From Ascochyta rabiei (Eukaryota > Ascomycota > Dothideomycetes > Pleosporales > Didymellaceae): a stretch of DNA of 64,000 nt. The translations under genes and the position numbers were made by a program. This document shows positions 12,400 to 23,271 of this stretch, piece after piece. How positions within the stretch are numbered: position 1 is the stretch's first letter; each line of letters begins with the position of its first letter. The stretch is taken from positions 109,501 through 173,500 of the forward strand of contig NC_082408.1 of assembly GCF_004011695.2 (NCBI RefSeq), in the 5' to 3' direction. The notes under the pieces are model-generated. The model searched no databases and was not told the DNA's origin. It was given only the letters and a program-made list of their open reading frames with translations.

Positions 12400-15300
12400 T
12401 CTCTTGTAGCCTATATTAAATTGTCTAAGGAGAAGAAGGAGAATATCTCTCTTTATAAGGCAGTGTACCTAGAATACACACGCCTACTTACAGTTACATC
12501 TATAGGTAACGCAGAGAACGTGGAAGCCTTAATAGATAAAGAGTTACAACTAAACTTAATTTCAGTTCTTCTAGTAAAGGAGCAGGATCTAGAGGTCACA
12601 CTATTAAATAAAATGGTGGCTGAAGGTGTAGGCAGAGCAGAATTGCCTATCTACAGAGTAACCACAGTAGAAGTATCTATTATTAACTCCTGTAGAAGAC
12701 AGGAGGTCTAACAGATACCTTTTGTAGTTACAGACCTATAAAGGTACAAGATATACCTTAGATTACCCTAGATTAACTAGTTAAACCCTAAGCTAAGCTA
12801 TTTAAGCTAGCGTATGCTCTTCTAAGGGAAGAAGTATAGAGACTCTCCTAAACTAGAGAAAATAGTGTTAGAAGACGCTAAAGAGTTTAAACGCACTATA
12901 AGAAGTTCCTTAGTAGACGTTTATATGTGTATAGTGAACTTAGTAGGTACGTACAACCTAATATCTGCTAAAAAGGGCCTAATTCTAGAAGTGTATTGCG
13001 AATATGCGCACTTAGGATTAGAGGATAATGCTTAGGTCCTACTAGAGCATAGAGAGCACAACCTGGCAATTAATATTGCAGAAGGAGCTACTCTCCCCTA
13101 CTAACTGTTATACGGACTATCCGCAACAGAATTAGAGATACTTAGGAAGTACCTAGTAGAATATCTACAACGTGGCTGGATACAACACTTAAGGTCGCTA
13201 GCTAGGGCGCCTATTCTCTTTTTAAAGAAGAAAGATAGCAACCTATAACTATGTGTAGACTATAGAGGTCTAAACAAGATAACAGTTAAAAACCGCTATC
13301 TATTACTACTAATTACAGAGTTACTAGAACAACTAGCGCAAGCTAAGTTCTATACTAAACTAGATGTACATAAGGCGTATTACTATATCTAAATTAAGGA
13401 AGGGGATAAGTGGAAGACTGCGTTTTAAACCAGGTATGGACATTTTAAGTACACAGTAATACCGTTTAGACTTACAAATGCTCCTACCTAATTTTAGGCC
13501 TATATAAACAAGGCACTAATAGGATTAGTTAATGTAACTTGTATTGTGTATCTGGACAACATATTGGTATACTCTAAGACAGAGAAAGACCACGTTAGAC
13601 ACGTTAAGGAGGTCTTAGAGAGGCTTTGCAAAGCGAACCTCTATGTGCGCTTAGACAAGTGTAAATAGCACTGTTAACGCACAGAGTACCTTAGGTACAT
13701 AGTCTTACCTAAAGGGGTAAGCATTAACCTAGACAGGGTTATAATAATCTAGGAATAGCTGATCCTGCGCACAGTTTGCGATATCTAAGTATTTATAGGC
13801 TTTATAAACTACTATTAGAGATTTATTGCAGGGTTTTCTAAATTAGCCTTGCTATTGACCTAATTGACCTAGAAAGGGCCAAATTCGGCCAAATCTGGTC
13901 AAGTAACAAGGAAGGAGGAGAGTTAGCCTCTTAAGCTAAGCAAAGAATCCCTATAAGCTTTCTAGAATATAAAGGATTTGTTTATTAACGTACCTATCTT
14001 AGTTTATTTTGTACCTAGGAGACAGACTAGGATAGAAGTAGATGCCTCTAGAGGCGCTATCTTAGGAATCCTTAGTTAACTAGTCCCTAGGGAGGGGAAG
14101 CTGGCCCAATAGAGGCCTGTGGACTTCTATTTAAAGAAGTTAATCTAAGTAGAGTACAACTACGATACTTATAACCAGGAACTTCTTGTAATTATCTAGA
14201 GCCTACAGCATTAGCGAAGATACTTAGACAGTACCTTCTTTAAGATCTTAATAGATTACTAAAACCTAAAGTGGTTTATAGAGACAAAGGTTCTTAGCTA
14301 TTAGTAAGTAAGGGTATACTTAGTGTTATCTAAGTTTAACTTTGTAATTACTTATTGCCTAGGGTCTACAAACCCTGCAGATAGACCCTTACAGCGTCCT
14401 AATTACATAAGAGAGGCGTAAGACCCCTTATAAAAGTATAATAAGGCTTTTATACAACTGCTTTAGGAGATCCTAACTAGAAGGAACCCTAATGCTCCCC
14501 TGGTAGCAGCTATAACCCTTTGTTTGTCTGCAAAAGGAAGAAAGGACATAAGGGATCTTAAAAGAGAAGAATTAAGAGAGAACAGTTAGACAGAGCTGAC
14601 AACAGACTTAGATAACACAGACAAATTCTCTAGCACTAAAAAAGAGTTAAGCAACGTTAAAATGGGACAAAATAACCTAGAAAAAGACAACATGGCTAAG
14701 GAGAGGCACATCTTGCTTATAAGGCTAAAGGATAAAGTGTAAGTTATTAAAGAGCGTTATAATGACCTAATGTTAGGACACTTTAGAGCACAAAGGACCT
14801 TAGAGAAGATTTAGCGCAGATACACCTAGAGGGGCATTAATAAGGATGTATCTAACTACTGCCACAACTACTTAGTATATAGAAGATTAACTACTGCCTA
14901 ACATAAACTATATGGGTTATTACAACCTTTACTAGTACTAAGCTAACTATAGGAGGACGTAACAATGAATTTTATTACAGAACTACCCTCTAGTAAGGTG
15001 GCTAGGCTGGTGTATAACTCTATACTGGTAGTAGTGTATAAATTAACTAAAATGTTATACTATATACTAGCTAGGGCTAATTAGGATAGAAAAGATCTAG
15101 CGTATACCTAGATTAGAGAAATTATCCGCTTACACAGCGCGCTAGCACAAATTATCTTAGATTAGGGGCTGCTGATAAACTTAAAGACGTAGGAAACCTT
15201 TAACTACTATTTAAACTTAAGACAAGTCTTAACGTTAGCCTATTATCCCTAGACAGATAGCCAAACAGAAAGGCAAAATCAGACTCTTAAACAGTACTTA

Positions 15301-16074
15301 CGTTGCTATTATACTCTAGAATAAGACAATTAGGCCCTATAGGTTTTAATTACCGAATTTGTGTATAATAATAGCATTTATATATCTATAAATATAACAC
15401 TTTTCTAAGCCTGTTACAGTATAGATCTAAGGAGCACAGACTAGCCTACTTTAGCATTAAAAGGTAGAGAATCTCCCCTTGTAAAGGAATTAGCTGCTAA
15501 AGTTATTGCCTTATAGGCTACCTGTAAAGTAAACATAGAAAAGTTAAACAAGTATTAAAAGAAACACTTAGATAAGAAACGACTACTAGCACCCTTTAAA
15601 GTAGGCAACAAAGTACTAGTCTCTAGTAAGAACATTAGGACAGTACGCCTAAAAAAGAAGCTAGACTAGAAATACCTAGGACCTAGGACTATTACAGCCT
15701 AGATTGGCCCTAGTGTATACAGAGTAGACCTGCTAGGAATAAAAGGGATCTATCTAGTATTCTATGCGTTACTGCTAGACCTATACACACTAAGAAGTTA
15801 ACTTCCAATTATATAGGAATAAATACAAGAACCTATAGTTAAAGGGGAAGAGAAGGTGTAGAATGTAGAAAAAGTCCTTAACAGAAGGTAACTAGATAAC
15901 AGACAGTAGGAATACCTTATTAAGTGGGACAGATTCCCTAAATTAGAAAACTCCTAGGAAATTAGCACAAATCTTTCTAAAGAAGTGCTGAAACAATACT
16001 AGAAAACTATAAAGTAACTGCTTAGACTGCGTAATAAGACGTTAAGGTTAAAGTCTAAAAAAGGGGGGGACTAA
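12388..16074 (+). pseudogene. Chromovirus pol: protease, RT, RNase H, integrase, chromodomain (decayed)
   Basis: Frame 1 can be followed to a TAA at 16072-16074. The protease region is at about 12480-12720, with ALIDKELQLNLIS in place of the usual DSGA-type core. The reverse transcriptase lies at about 13150-13800, with [13 protein letters not shown] and the catalytic box YLDN at 13549-13560, where active enzymes have two Asp. RNase H follows (RIEVDASRGAILGILSQ near 14030), then an integrase with ILDQGLLIN near 15160 and YPQTDSQTERQNQTLKQYL near 15245. A chromodomain, EYLIKWDRFPKLENSQ, lies near 15910. Stops are almost all TAG/TAA at Gln codons. The one long uninterrupted piece is 12421-12711. 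Confidence 0.9.
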
Positions 16075-16445
16075 AAAGGCTAAATACCTTTACTTAATTA
16101 TGATTTTTCCCTATAGGGGTTTTTTAACTAACAAGTGTTTAATAGTTTACGCTAAGGGAAAATATAACCCTACCTTACCCTAAGAAATACAGACTAGCTA
16201 AAGTAGGCATCTTTTAGCCTATTATGGCTATTTCTAACATAAGGAGACAAAGAAAGTTACACGCTACGTTATATAGTTACAATTGTAAGTAAATATAGGA
16301 GAATTAGTATAGAAGAACACCTTCCTAGTATTATTTAGACTATCTAAGAGTGTAATGCACCTAATTGCTATATTAGCCTAAAACTGTCTACTAACTACAA
16401 ACTTAGGTATTATTAATCTAAACCTTCTATTATAAGGAACATCTA

Positions 16446-17961
16446 CTAACTATAACTACTACTACAGGCATAAGTAGTAGCCTTACAACCACTATAAGGC
16501 TTCTTAGCAGCAGCAGCAGCGGCGGCAGCATTGGCGGCAGCCTGCTCAGCAGCCTCTTGCTCCTCCCGCTCCTCTTAGAGTTAACTAAGTGTCTTTCTAG
16601 TGCCTGTAATCTGGTACTTTAACTAAAAGAAGTCAGACATTATTAAAACAGGTTAAAACGTGCTATAATACCTTCTTGTGGGGGGTGATAGGCGCGTCTG
16701 GATTAGACTCGCTACTGCTCTCCTCTAACAGCTTCTTCCGCTTCATCTTAGCCTTAACAGCGCCAGCCTTAGATTAATCTTGCTTCTTAACGTAGATGCT
16801 AGATAAGGTTAACTTATATACATAAGTGTTGCTATTATAGAGTATAAGCAGCTCTTTCTATAGTAAATAGTTCCTATAAAGGTTAGATTATGCCATAATA
16901 AGCTAAAACGTGTTAGAACGTACTCTTAAATCATACCTAGCAACAAGCTGGCCTAGTTAACAATAGACTCGCCTATTGTGGTCTTCTTGTTAATAGACAT
17001 AGGCGTAGTGGTAGCAGGTGTTGTAGGGGTGGTCTTAACTCTAGCAGCATTAACAATAGCGGCATAAGCAGCAGTAACTAGGCAGCAACTAGAGTAAAGG
17101 CGCGCTATGTTGCTAGAAAGCCTTAAATAGCTGTTAGCGTACTTATTAGGGCCCTAAACGTGTTAAAAGATGCTAAAACAAGCTAAAAGGAGATAAAACA
17201 CGTACTAATAGGCAATTCTTGTTGCTATTATAACACTCTCTATAGTAGTAGGCCTAGGCGTCCCTATAACGCAGGCTACCCTACAAAGCTAGGTTAGTAG
17301 AGAAACAATAGTCCCTATAGACATTACTGTTAGCAATGTAGTAGAGATATAGCATACAGCACTGCTTAGTAGTCCTACTGTTCTTAGCAATGTTAATCTT
17401 GTAGTAAGCAGGTATTAACATAATAGCTATAGCAAATAGTAGTTAGTAACAGTTAGTATTAGTTAGTGGTGGGCGGTAGTGGTTAGGAATAGTCTAAAAA
17501 GGTTACTGGGGCGTATTGTGCGGTGCTATCTGCTAAAACGTGTTAGAACGTGCTAGAAAGACCTAGAAAATCCCTTAGCTATCCTTATAAAAGTGCTAGA
17601 CAGAATAGGTTAGTACTTACTAAAATAAAGTAGGATATAGTAGTAACTAACAAAACTAGGGGTATAGATAGCTTATATGCTGCCAGCTACCTAGTTAGAG
17701 CTTTAGCCTGCGCAGGCGGCTGCCTAGACCCTAGAGGTAAAGTAAGAGGTAAGAGAGGATTTCTGTTTAACTTTTACTAGGTAAAGGCAGAATTAGTATT
17801 AAGCCCTATCTAGCCTTATAAGGCGTCTAAAACGCCTAAACCTAGTTAGAATTGGCTATAACAGGACAGACGGAGTAAACACGTCTAAAGCTAGGCTAAA
17901 ATAATACAGTATTGCTAATTATACCGTTGTTTAAGCTAAACAATCTAGAGAAGGGAGGCAT
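16446..17961 (-). pseudogene. Spliced antisense gene between pol and 3' LTR of the chromovirus (decayed, unknown function)
   Basis: A minus-strand frame starts at an ATG (17961) one base from the 3' LTR and ends at TAG 16448-16446. Two introns with GT...AG ends restore the frame exactly: 17205-17154 (52 bases) and 16671-16623 (49 bases). Three readable exon segments are NKYANSYLRLSSNIARLYSS..., a Lys/Ser-rich piece (KAKMKRKKLLEESSSESNP), and a Glu/Ala-rich C-terminus (EEREEQEAAEQAAANAAAA). A third intron near 16900-16933 has clear splice motifs, but its phase does not join cleanly. Introns share the motif CACGTT(C/T)TAACACGTTTTAG. Gln codons are TAG/TAA, as elsewhere. I recognise no family; it could be an accessory gene of the element or captured sequence. 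Confidence 0.5.
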
Positions 17962-18163
17962 TGTTAGGCGCTAGGCCTAGGGGTACCTCTGCTAGTCTTG
18001 GCAAGCTACTATAGGGCTAGCCAGCCTAGACTATATAAAGGTGTTAGAGGTTATTACTAATACTCTAGCGATTAGTCTTGTTACTACATACTACGTACCT
18101 CAATACACCTGCTATCCTCTTTAACCCTATCCTCCCTCGTAATCGCTTTGTACACTCTTTACA
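17962..18163 (+). repeat. 3' LTR of chromovirus
   Basis: This is the 202-base partner of 10873-11074, preceded by the purine tract GAGAAGGGAGG (17948-17958) and followed by GTAAG. Confidence 0.95.
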
Positions 18164-18168
18164 GTAAG
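18164..18168. repeat. Target-site duplication GTAAG, right copy (chromovirus)
   Basis: This matches 10868-10872. The interrupted host frame resumes immediately after it. Confidence 0.9.
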
Positions 18169-19899
18169 GGAGGAGAAACTTAAAAGGAGGAAGGTGCTAG
18201 TAGAAGAACAATTACCTACTACATAGTTAACCTGTAACAAGTTTACTTTCCTTATTTCTAGTACACTGCTAGTAAACTTAGTTTACTAGTCTGCACTCTT
18301 AACACTACTATAATATCTAACCTACTTATGCTAATGCACAAGAATAAGACCAGCTAGAGAAAGTAGAGGAGCAACTTAAAAACTAAGATCTTGTTTTAAG
18401 AGCAGCTCTGTGCACTAAACATAATAGATAGTCTACAGTCCTATTAATTCTGCCTGGTTCCTACAGTACTTAACCTTAACTAGGACAACTTTATCTCTAG
18501 GCACCTATCTTAACATTTTTAAGCTAAGGCAGACAGTCTAAACTAGAAAGGCACTATTATAGTCTCTGTGTTTGCCTCTATATTTTAAAACAATCTAGAA
18601 CTCTAGAAAATAGTAGATAAATGCTTTAATATATATAACTATTATACTTATATAAAGTATAGTAAAAGTAACCTAGGGTAGTGTAGGATTATGTACTACT
18701 CTGTTATCTAACAGCTAGTAAGGGGCAATCTGCAGTACTGGCTTTACTATGCAGTACTCTATTAATAAACTAACTTAATCTCCTACCTATACTACACTAA
18801 GTACACTAAGCCTAGAGATTAGACGTTCTTTAAGCACGTAGATTACAACCTCTATAACACTATAGAGTTAGGTAGAGGAATAGACATAATATAGGGCTTA
18901 GTATCCTTTAATAATAAAGATACAGATAACTGTACCATTACTCTAGAAGGCTTCTATAATTTAGTTCTAGAATACTTAGCTTAGAGGAAAGATAATAGAA
19001 TTAAATAATATAATAGTTACATTAAAGGGTAGGTAGATACAGTTAACTACCCTAAGTTAGCACAAGACATAGTAGGTACTAAGTAGAAGAAATATCCTTA
19101 CAAGTATAAGGACGTTAGGATCTCCTACCTAGCACTACCACATAGGTCTACTAGACTATCTATAATAAGGCGCTGAACTATACTCCCTTAGTACGTACTA
19201 GTTACAGAGGACAGAGAAACTATAGAGATTCTAGAGATAGGATTATATAAGGACATTGCCAGCTCTTATTAGATGCTTACGCTAGGACCCTTATTACTAT
19301 TAGGTTATTTAAATAAGTATAGTGGTGCTCCCTATACTTTCCTAGCAGACATAGCGCTAACTTTCTCTTCCTAGATTTCTAAAGCTATCTATTGCTAGGC
19401 TTAGTACAACTCTTATCTAGTCTAGCAAGAGATACTCTGCATTTTTAGTCTTAATAATAAGGAGCTTGTAAAGTTTCTTTAGAAGAGTAGGGATAATAAT
19501 ATTGCTATAATAAAGAGGCATTAGTAGTAGGTAAAGATGTTTAAGAAGTATTGCTTTAGAGCTAATAAAGAGTTAGGTATCCCTAATTAATCCTTCTTTA
19601 CTAATAAAGGAGTAGTACTAGAATATAAGAAAGGATAGGAGTTATAGGACAGACAGCATACACAGGAGAGTGCTCTTAATAAGTTATTTAACAGTCTAAC
19701 TGTTAAAGCAACAGAGGCTACTACCTAGATAATATACAAATTAGGCAGTGCCTTAAACTAGGGTTTATTAAGACGCGTACCAGACTCTCCTACCCCTAAG
19801 CTATTAGGAGACTCTAGTTAACAACCTACTTAGGAAACTAGGGCCTTAACAAGATTGCAGAAACAGGGAGGTAGCAAGGGAAAGGAACAAGCGGAGTAA
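18169..19899 (+). pseudogene. Degenerate repeated ORF, 3' part, with 2OG-Fe(II) dioxygenase-like signature
   Basis: This continues, in codon phase 1, the frame broken at 10872 and ends at TAA 19897-19899 followed by another TAA. With TAG/TAA read as Gln, the middle section shows TFFKHVDYNLYNTIELGRG. Its His-x-Asp is at 18835-18843. About 102 codons on come LPHRS (His at 19141-19143) and a cluster of Arg (IIRR) about ten residues later. His-x-Asp, a distal His and a following Arg are the iron and 2-oxoglutarate ligands of that oxygenase superfamily. A Ser/Lys/Gln-rich tail ends the frame. The name is inference from the motif pattern only. It may be the cargo of an unidentified transposon or a repeated host gene. 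It cannot be functional now. Confidence 0.45.
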
Positions 19900-20208
19900 T
19901 AAGGGGGGTTAGTAATTAGTTTAGAGTTTAGTTTTAACTTAGTTTATTTACTTAATAGGGCTAAGCTCTTAGGGGGGGGAGGTTTATGCTAGTGCACATA
20001 GTAACTTCCTTAGTAAGAACTAGGATGCTTAGCTAGTGTACGTAATCTAGCTAGCAGAGGGGTATAAAAGACCTTAACAGGAACTGTTAAGGCAAGACAC
20101 CTATAACAACAACTAGTAACACTTACTTATAGAATTTAACTACCATACTACCTGTCTCTTTAACCCTTAACAATAATAATAATAAGTATCCTTCCTAATG
20201 TGCCTGCT
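19900..20208. other. AT-rich repeat sequence, unassigned
   Basis: This stretch lies between the dioxygenase-like frame and the truncated LINE. It has two G-runs (19902-19907 and about 19973-19979) and, after the second, promoter-like sequence with GTATAAAAGACC near 20072-20083. It could be an LTR or 3' flank of another element, but no second copy is present to prove it. Confidence 0.3.
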
Positions 20209-21622
20209 AACGAGATGCTTCGATACTTATACTAGAACACTACAACACAGCTAAAATCCACCCTACAAAACATAGACCTAGACTCTAGTATAGAGTAAGG
20301 AGAGGTTAACTATACTAGGCTAAGAATAGGACTACCTATACAGCTTATGCAAATTACACAGTCTATAGAAAAGGCTATGCCTAGTATAAGAGAAGAGAAA
20401 CTAAAAGACTTCTACTTCTGCCCCTAGAACAAGGCTATTGCATACTAAACTAAAATCTTAAAACTACTAAAAGAAGAAGAAGTAAAAGTATATAAAATAT
20501 AGATGCTATAGAAAGTAGGAAGTATTATACTAGCTATCTACACAGACGCTTCCTCTATAGAGGGAGGCCTAGGAATAGGAGTAGGAATTATAGTCTTAGA
20601 CTATAACTAAGAGCCTAAGGAAATCTACACTATAAACTACAATATTAGTAAAGGCTAAAATATATATAACAGAGAACTAGAAAGAATAATAAAAGGCTTT
20701 AAAATTGTAGCTACTATAGCTACTACAGGACAGGACGTCTAAGTCTTTACAGATAACTAGGCAGCTATCCTAAGACTAAAAACTCCTTTAAACAAGCCTA
20801 GACAGGCTTAGCAAATACACTGTATAAAGGCAGCTAAAACTATTAAAGATAAAGGAGCCACAATAAGCCTTAAATAGACCCATGGCCACTAAGACATTGC
20901 AGGAAATAAGAAAGCAGACCTTCTAGCAAAAGAAGCAATAAAAAAGAGGCATACCTTAAACGCTATAAGCATTACTATAACTAGAATTTAAGTAAAAGCT
21001 ATTAAAACAAATAAATAGGTTTATAAACTAGTTACCTATAAAGCTAAAGCAATCCTAAGGAAAGCAGACACCTACGCAGTAAAATACTAGCTAGGACTAA
21101 CAAACAGGATAAAACTACCTAAAAATACTAAATAAGAGGTAGTAAGTGCCTACTACTAACTAAAACTAGGATATAGATATAATAAAGCATACCTCTATAA
21201 TATATAGAAGGTAGATAGCAACAGATATATCTACAGCTACACACAAATAACTTAACACCTCCTACTTAGCTATAAAGAATATAAATAAGTAAGAAAAATA
21301 ATACAGAACAGCCTATAAGGATAATAACTCTTAATATAACTACTACTACACATAACCTAGAGAATTCTAGCTACTCTAGCTTTTATTTTAGACACTAGAA
21401 TAGGCACCTGCAAGTGGTACCTACAATAAACAACAGAAACCTAAAAATGCTGTTAACCCCCTAGAGCATAGGCTCTTACTACAGGACTCTGAACCTATAT
21501 TTACTATCTCCTTTTATAATCACGCTCCTTAAATTACTAGAGTAACTTAACTGCTCTCGTCTTATATAGTCTTAGACTTACACAGGACGCTAAACTTATA
21601 AATCAAATCAATTAAATTAAAT
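20209..21622 (+). mobile_element. 5'-truncated LINE copy, RNase H end
   Basis: This is the 3' part of the same LINE family as 259-6411, in the opposite orientation. It reads HGHQDIAGNKKADLLAKEA near 20881-20937 (Gln as TAA), and its 3' non-coding part matches the reverse complement of about 305-560. It ends in a short AATC/AATT tail at 21600-21622. The 5' junction is approximate. The break between decayed repeat and ordinary sequence falls at its 3' end. Confidence 0.8.
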
Positions 21623-23271
21623 CCCCTGGAGACTTAGTATATCATAAGTTTGTGGTGGTCTCAGAGTGAGTAGTCGTACCACAATTGTGTTAAGTTTGCA
21701 TTGCTGCTACTGGTAACATTTCGATACTGTCCGGTAAAAATATCTCAGTGTCTTTTATTCAATTTGTTCACTGTCTTCAAGAATGGCAGTATAGAGAAGC
21801 TATCGGGTTTTTACGTTCTGCCGTGGTAGGTGGTGTAAGAAAGCTCTTTGCAGACAGGATCATGGCACAGCAACCACTCGAAGCTGTACATGCAACTACC
21901 TCAGAGTGACGTACAAGCATTAGTACCGGTGAATTTGAGCTTGCATGTTGCGTATTGTGCGACTTCAGCATACCGGTCAAGGTTGTGCTGGCAAGTTCCA
22001 CATAAAGATTGTTCAGGTAGTCGCGCGTATGCAGCTCTACGCAGCATGGCTGAATTCAGCAAAGCCTGACGTGGCATCAACGAGGGTTAGGCTTACACTT
22101 AACGTGACTCCGACTATTGTATGACTGCAAGGCTGTCGTCTGGGTGCACTGGCTTCGACATCCTCTAAAAGCTTCAGTCGTACACAAAACGTCTTTCAGG
22201 CGCTGATTCAACATGACTCTCAAACGCTTTCCAATTGAAAGCAGAAGATGGGATATCATTTCATGCATCTCCCGAAATATGCCGTGCGTGACGTCGATGG
22301 CTGTGCCAAGATTCAGCCTTGCAGCTCGATGGTGCGTTGATTTGAGTCTGAACACGCCATTCAATTATCTAAATCAATAGACCTGCTTGCTTCGTTATGC
22401 CTCACTTTCGCATACTTTCCAAGACTTTGTAACATGACACTGGTCCAGGGAATCGTGTCAGCACGAGTTGATGCGATCCCGCGGTATCTCAGCAAGCTGC
22501 AGCAGTGCGGCACAGCAAAGGCCTAGCAGTATCTACCCCGCGTGGTCCTGCACTCGAGATTGCGAACCCTAGGTTCCAACCCGTTCGCCAACAAGGCCAC
22601 GCACTTCACATGCATAGTGTATGCCATGGTGTGGTACCGTCTGGGGTACAGTACCAGCCCGGCGGTGTGGTTCGCATGAACCCCATACTGCGCCTCATCA
22701 TGCATGAAGATAAAGGAATCTCTCACATCCAATCGGGTAGATTGAAACCATTCTTACAGAATCTGAAAGTGAGGCATCTGCAGGGGAGCGGACCGGGACG
22801 CAATAGCCGTGAATCGCCATCGTCCTTCAGTCTGGTTCAGGACGTGGAGCATACTCAATAGCCCGTCACGCACCACTGATCTGGGGCTTTGGGTGGCTTC
22901 AACTTGTTGGTTCCGCTGTGTTGGCTTGTTTGCGCTATTCTCCGCTCGAACAGTACAGAAGGCATGTGCATGTAGGGGTGTCTTGATATCGCAGACATGG
23001 GGTAGATACTGTAGGGCCAATTGAAGATACCCACGTATTGCGCTTTTTCTTGATGATCCTTCTGTGGCAGCATGCCATATGTCACATTTAGAGATATGGC
23101 GACGAGTATGGATGCTAAATGATGGCCGTGGCTTGACCGGTGAGAACAACACAGTAATTCACGTTCGCCTCACGTTCTACTGATAAAAGATAAGAACAGG
23201 CGTAAGGATGCGCATAAGATCGTGCTATTTTCAACGACAACAGGCTGTCTTCCAGTGATTCAGTCGATATC
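21623..23271. other. Intergenic region without a supported gene
   Basis: Base composition returns to normal here. Short open frames occur on both strands (up to 132 codons), but none has a recognisable domain, splice structure or a single favoured frame. The last few hundred bases presumably carry the promoter of the gene at 23272. Nothing else is seen. Confidence 0.5.

Larger units (their letters stand above)
10873..18163 (+). mobile_element. Complete Gypsy-type LTR retrotransposon (chromovirus), RIP-decayed
   Basis: This is a 7291-base element bounded by two 202-base LTRs (10873-11074 and 17962-18163), both starting TGTTAGGCGC and ending CTTTACA, with a GTAAG duplication outside. Inside, in order, are gag with a zinc knuckle, then a pol with protease, reverse transcriptase, RNase H, integrase and a C-terminal chromodomain. 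A 1.9-kb region holding an antisense gene and a polypurine tract before the 3' LTR complete it. The chromodomain places it among chromoviruses, whose integrase is steered to heterochromatin. Gag is in frame 2 and pol in frame 1, implying a -1 shift between them. The LTRs differ at scattered C/T and G/A positions, consistent with RIP after insertion. Confidence 0.95.

Noticed and set aside
6412..16074. Reassignment of TAG/TAA to glutamine in this genome
   Set aside because: The pattern is confined to repeats. Ordinary genes here end at TAG, TAA and TGA and use CAG/CAA for Gln, so decay by RIP explains it.
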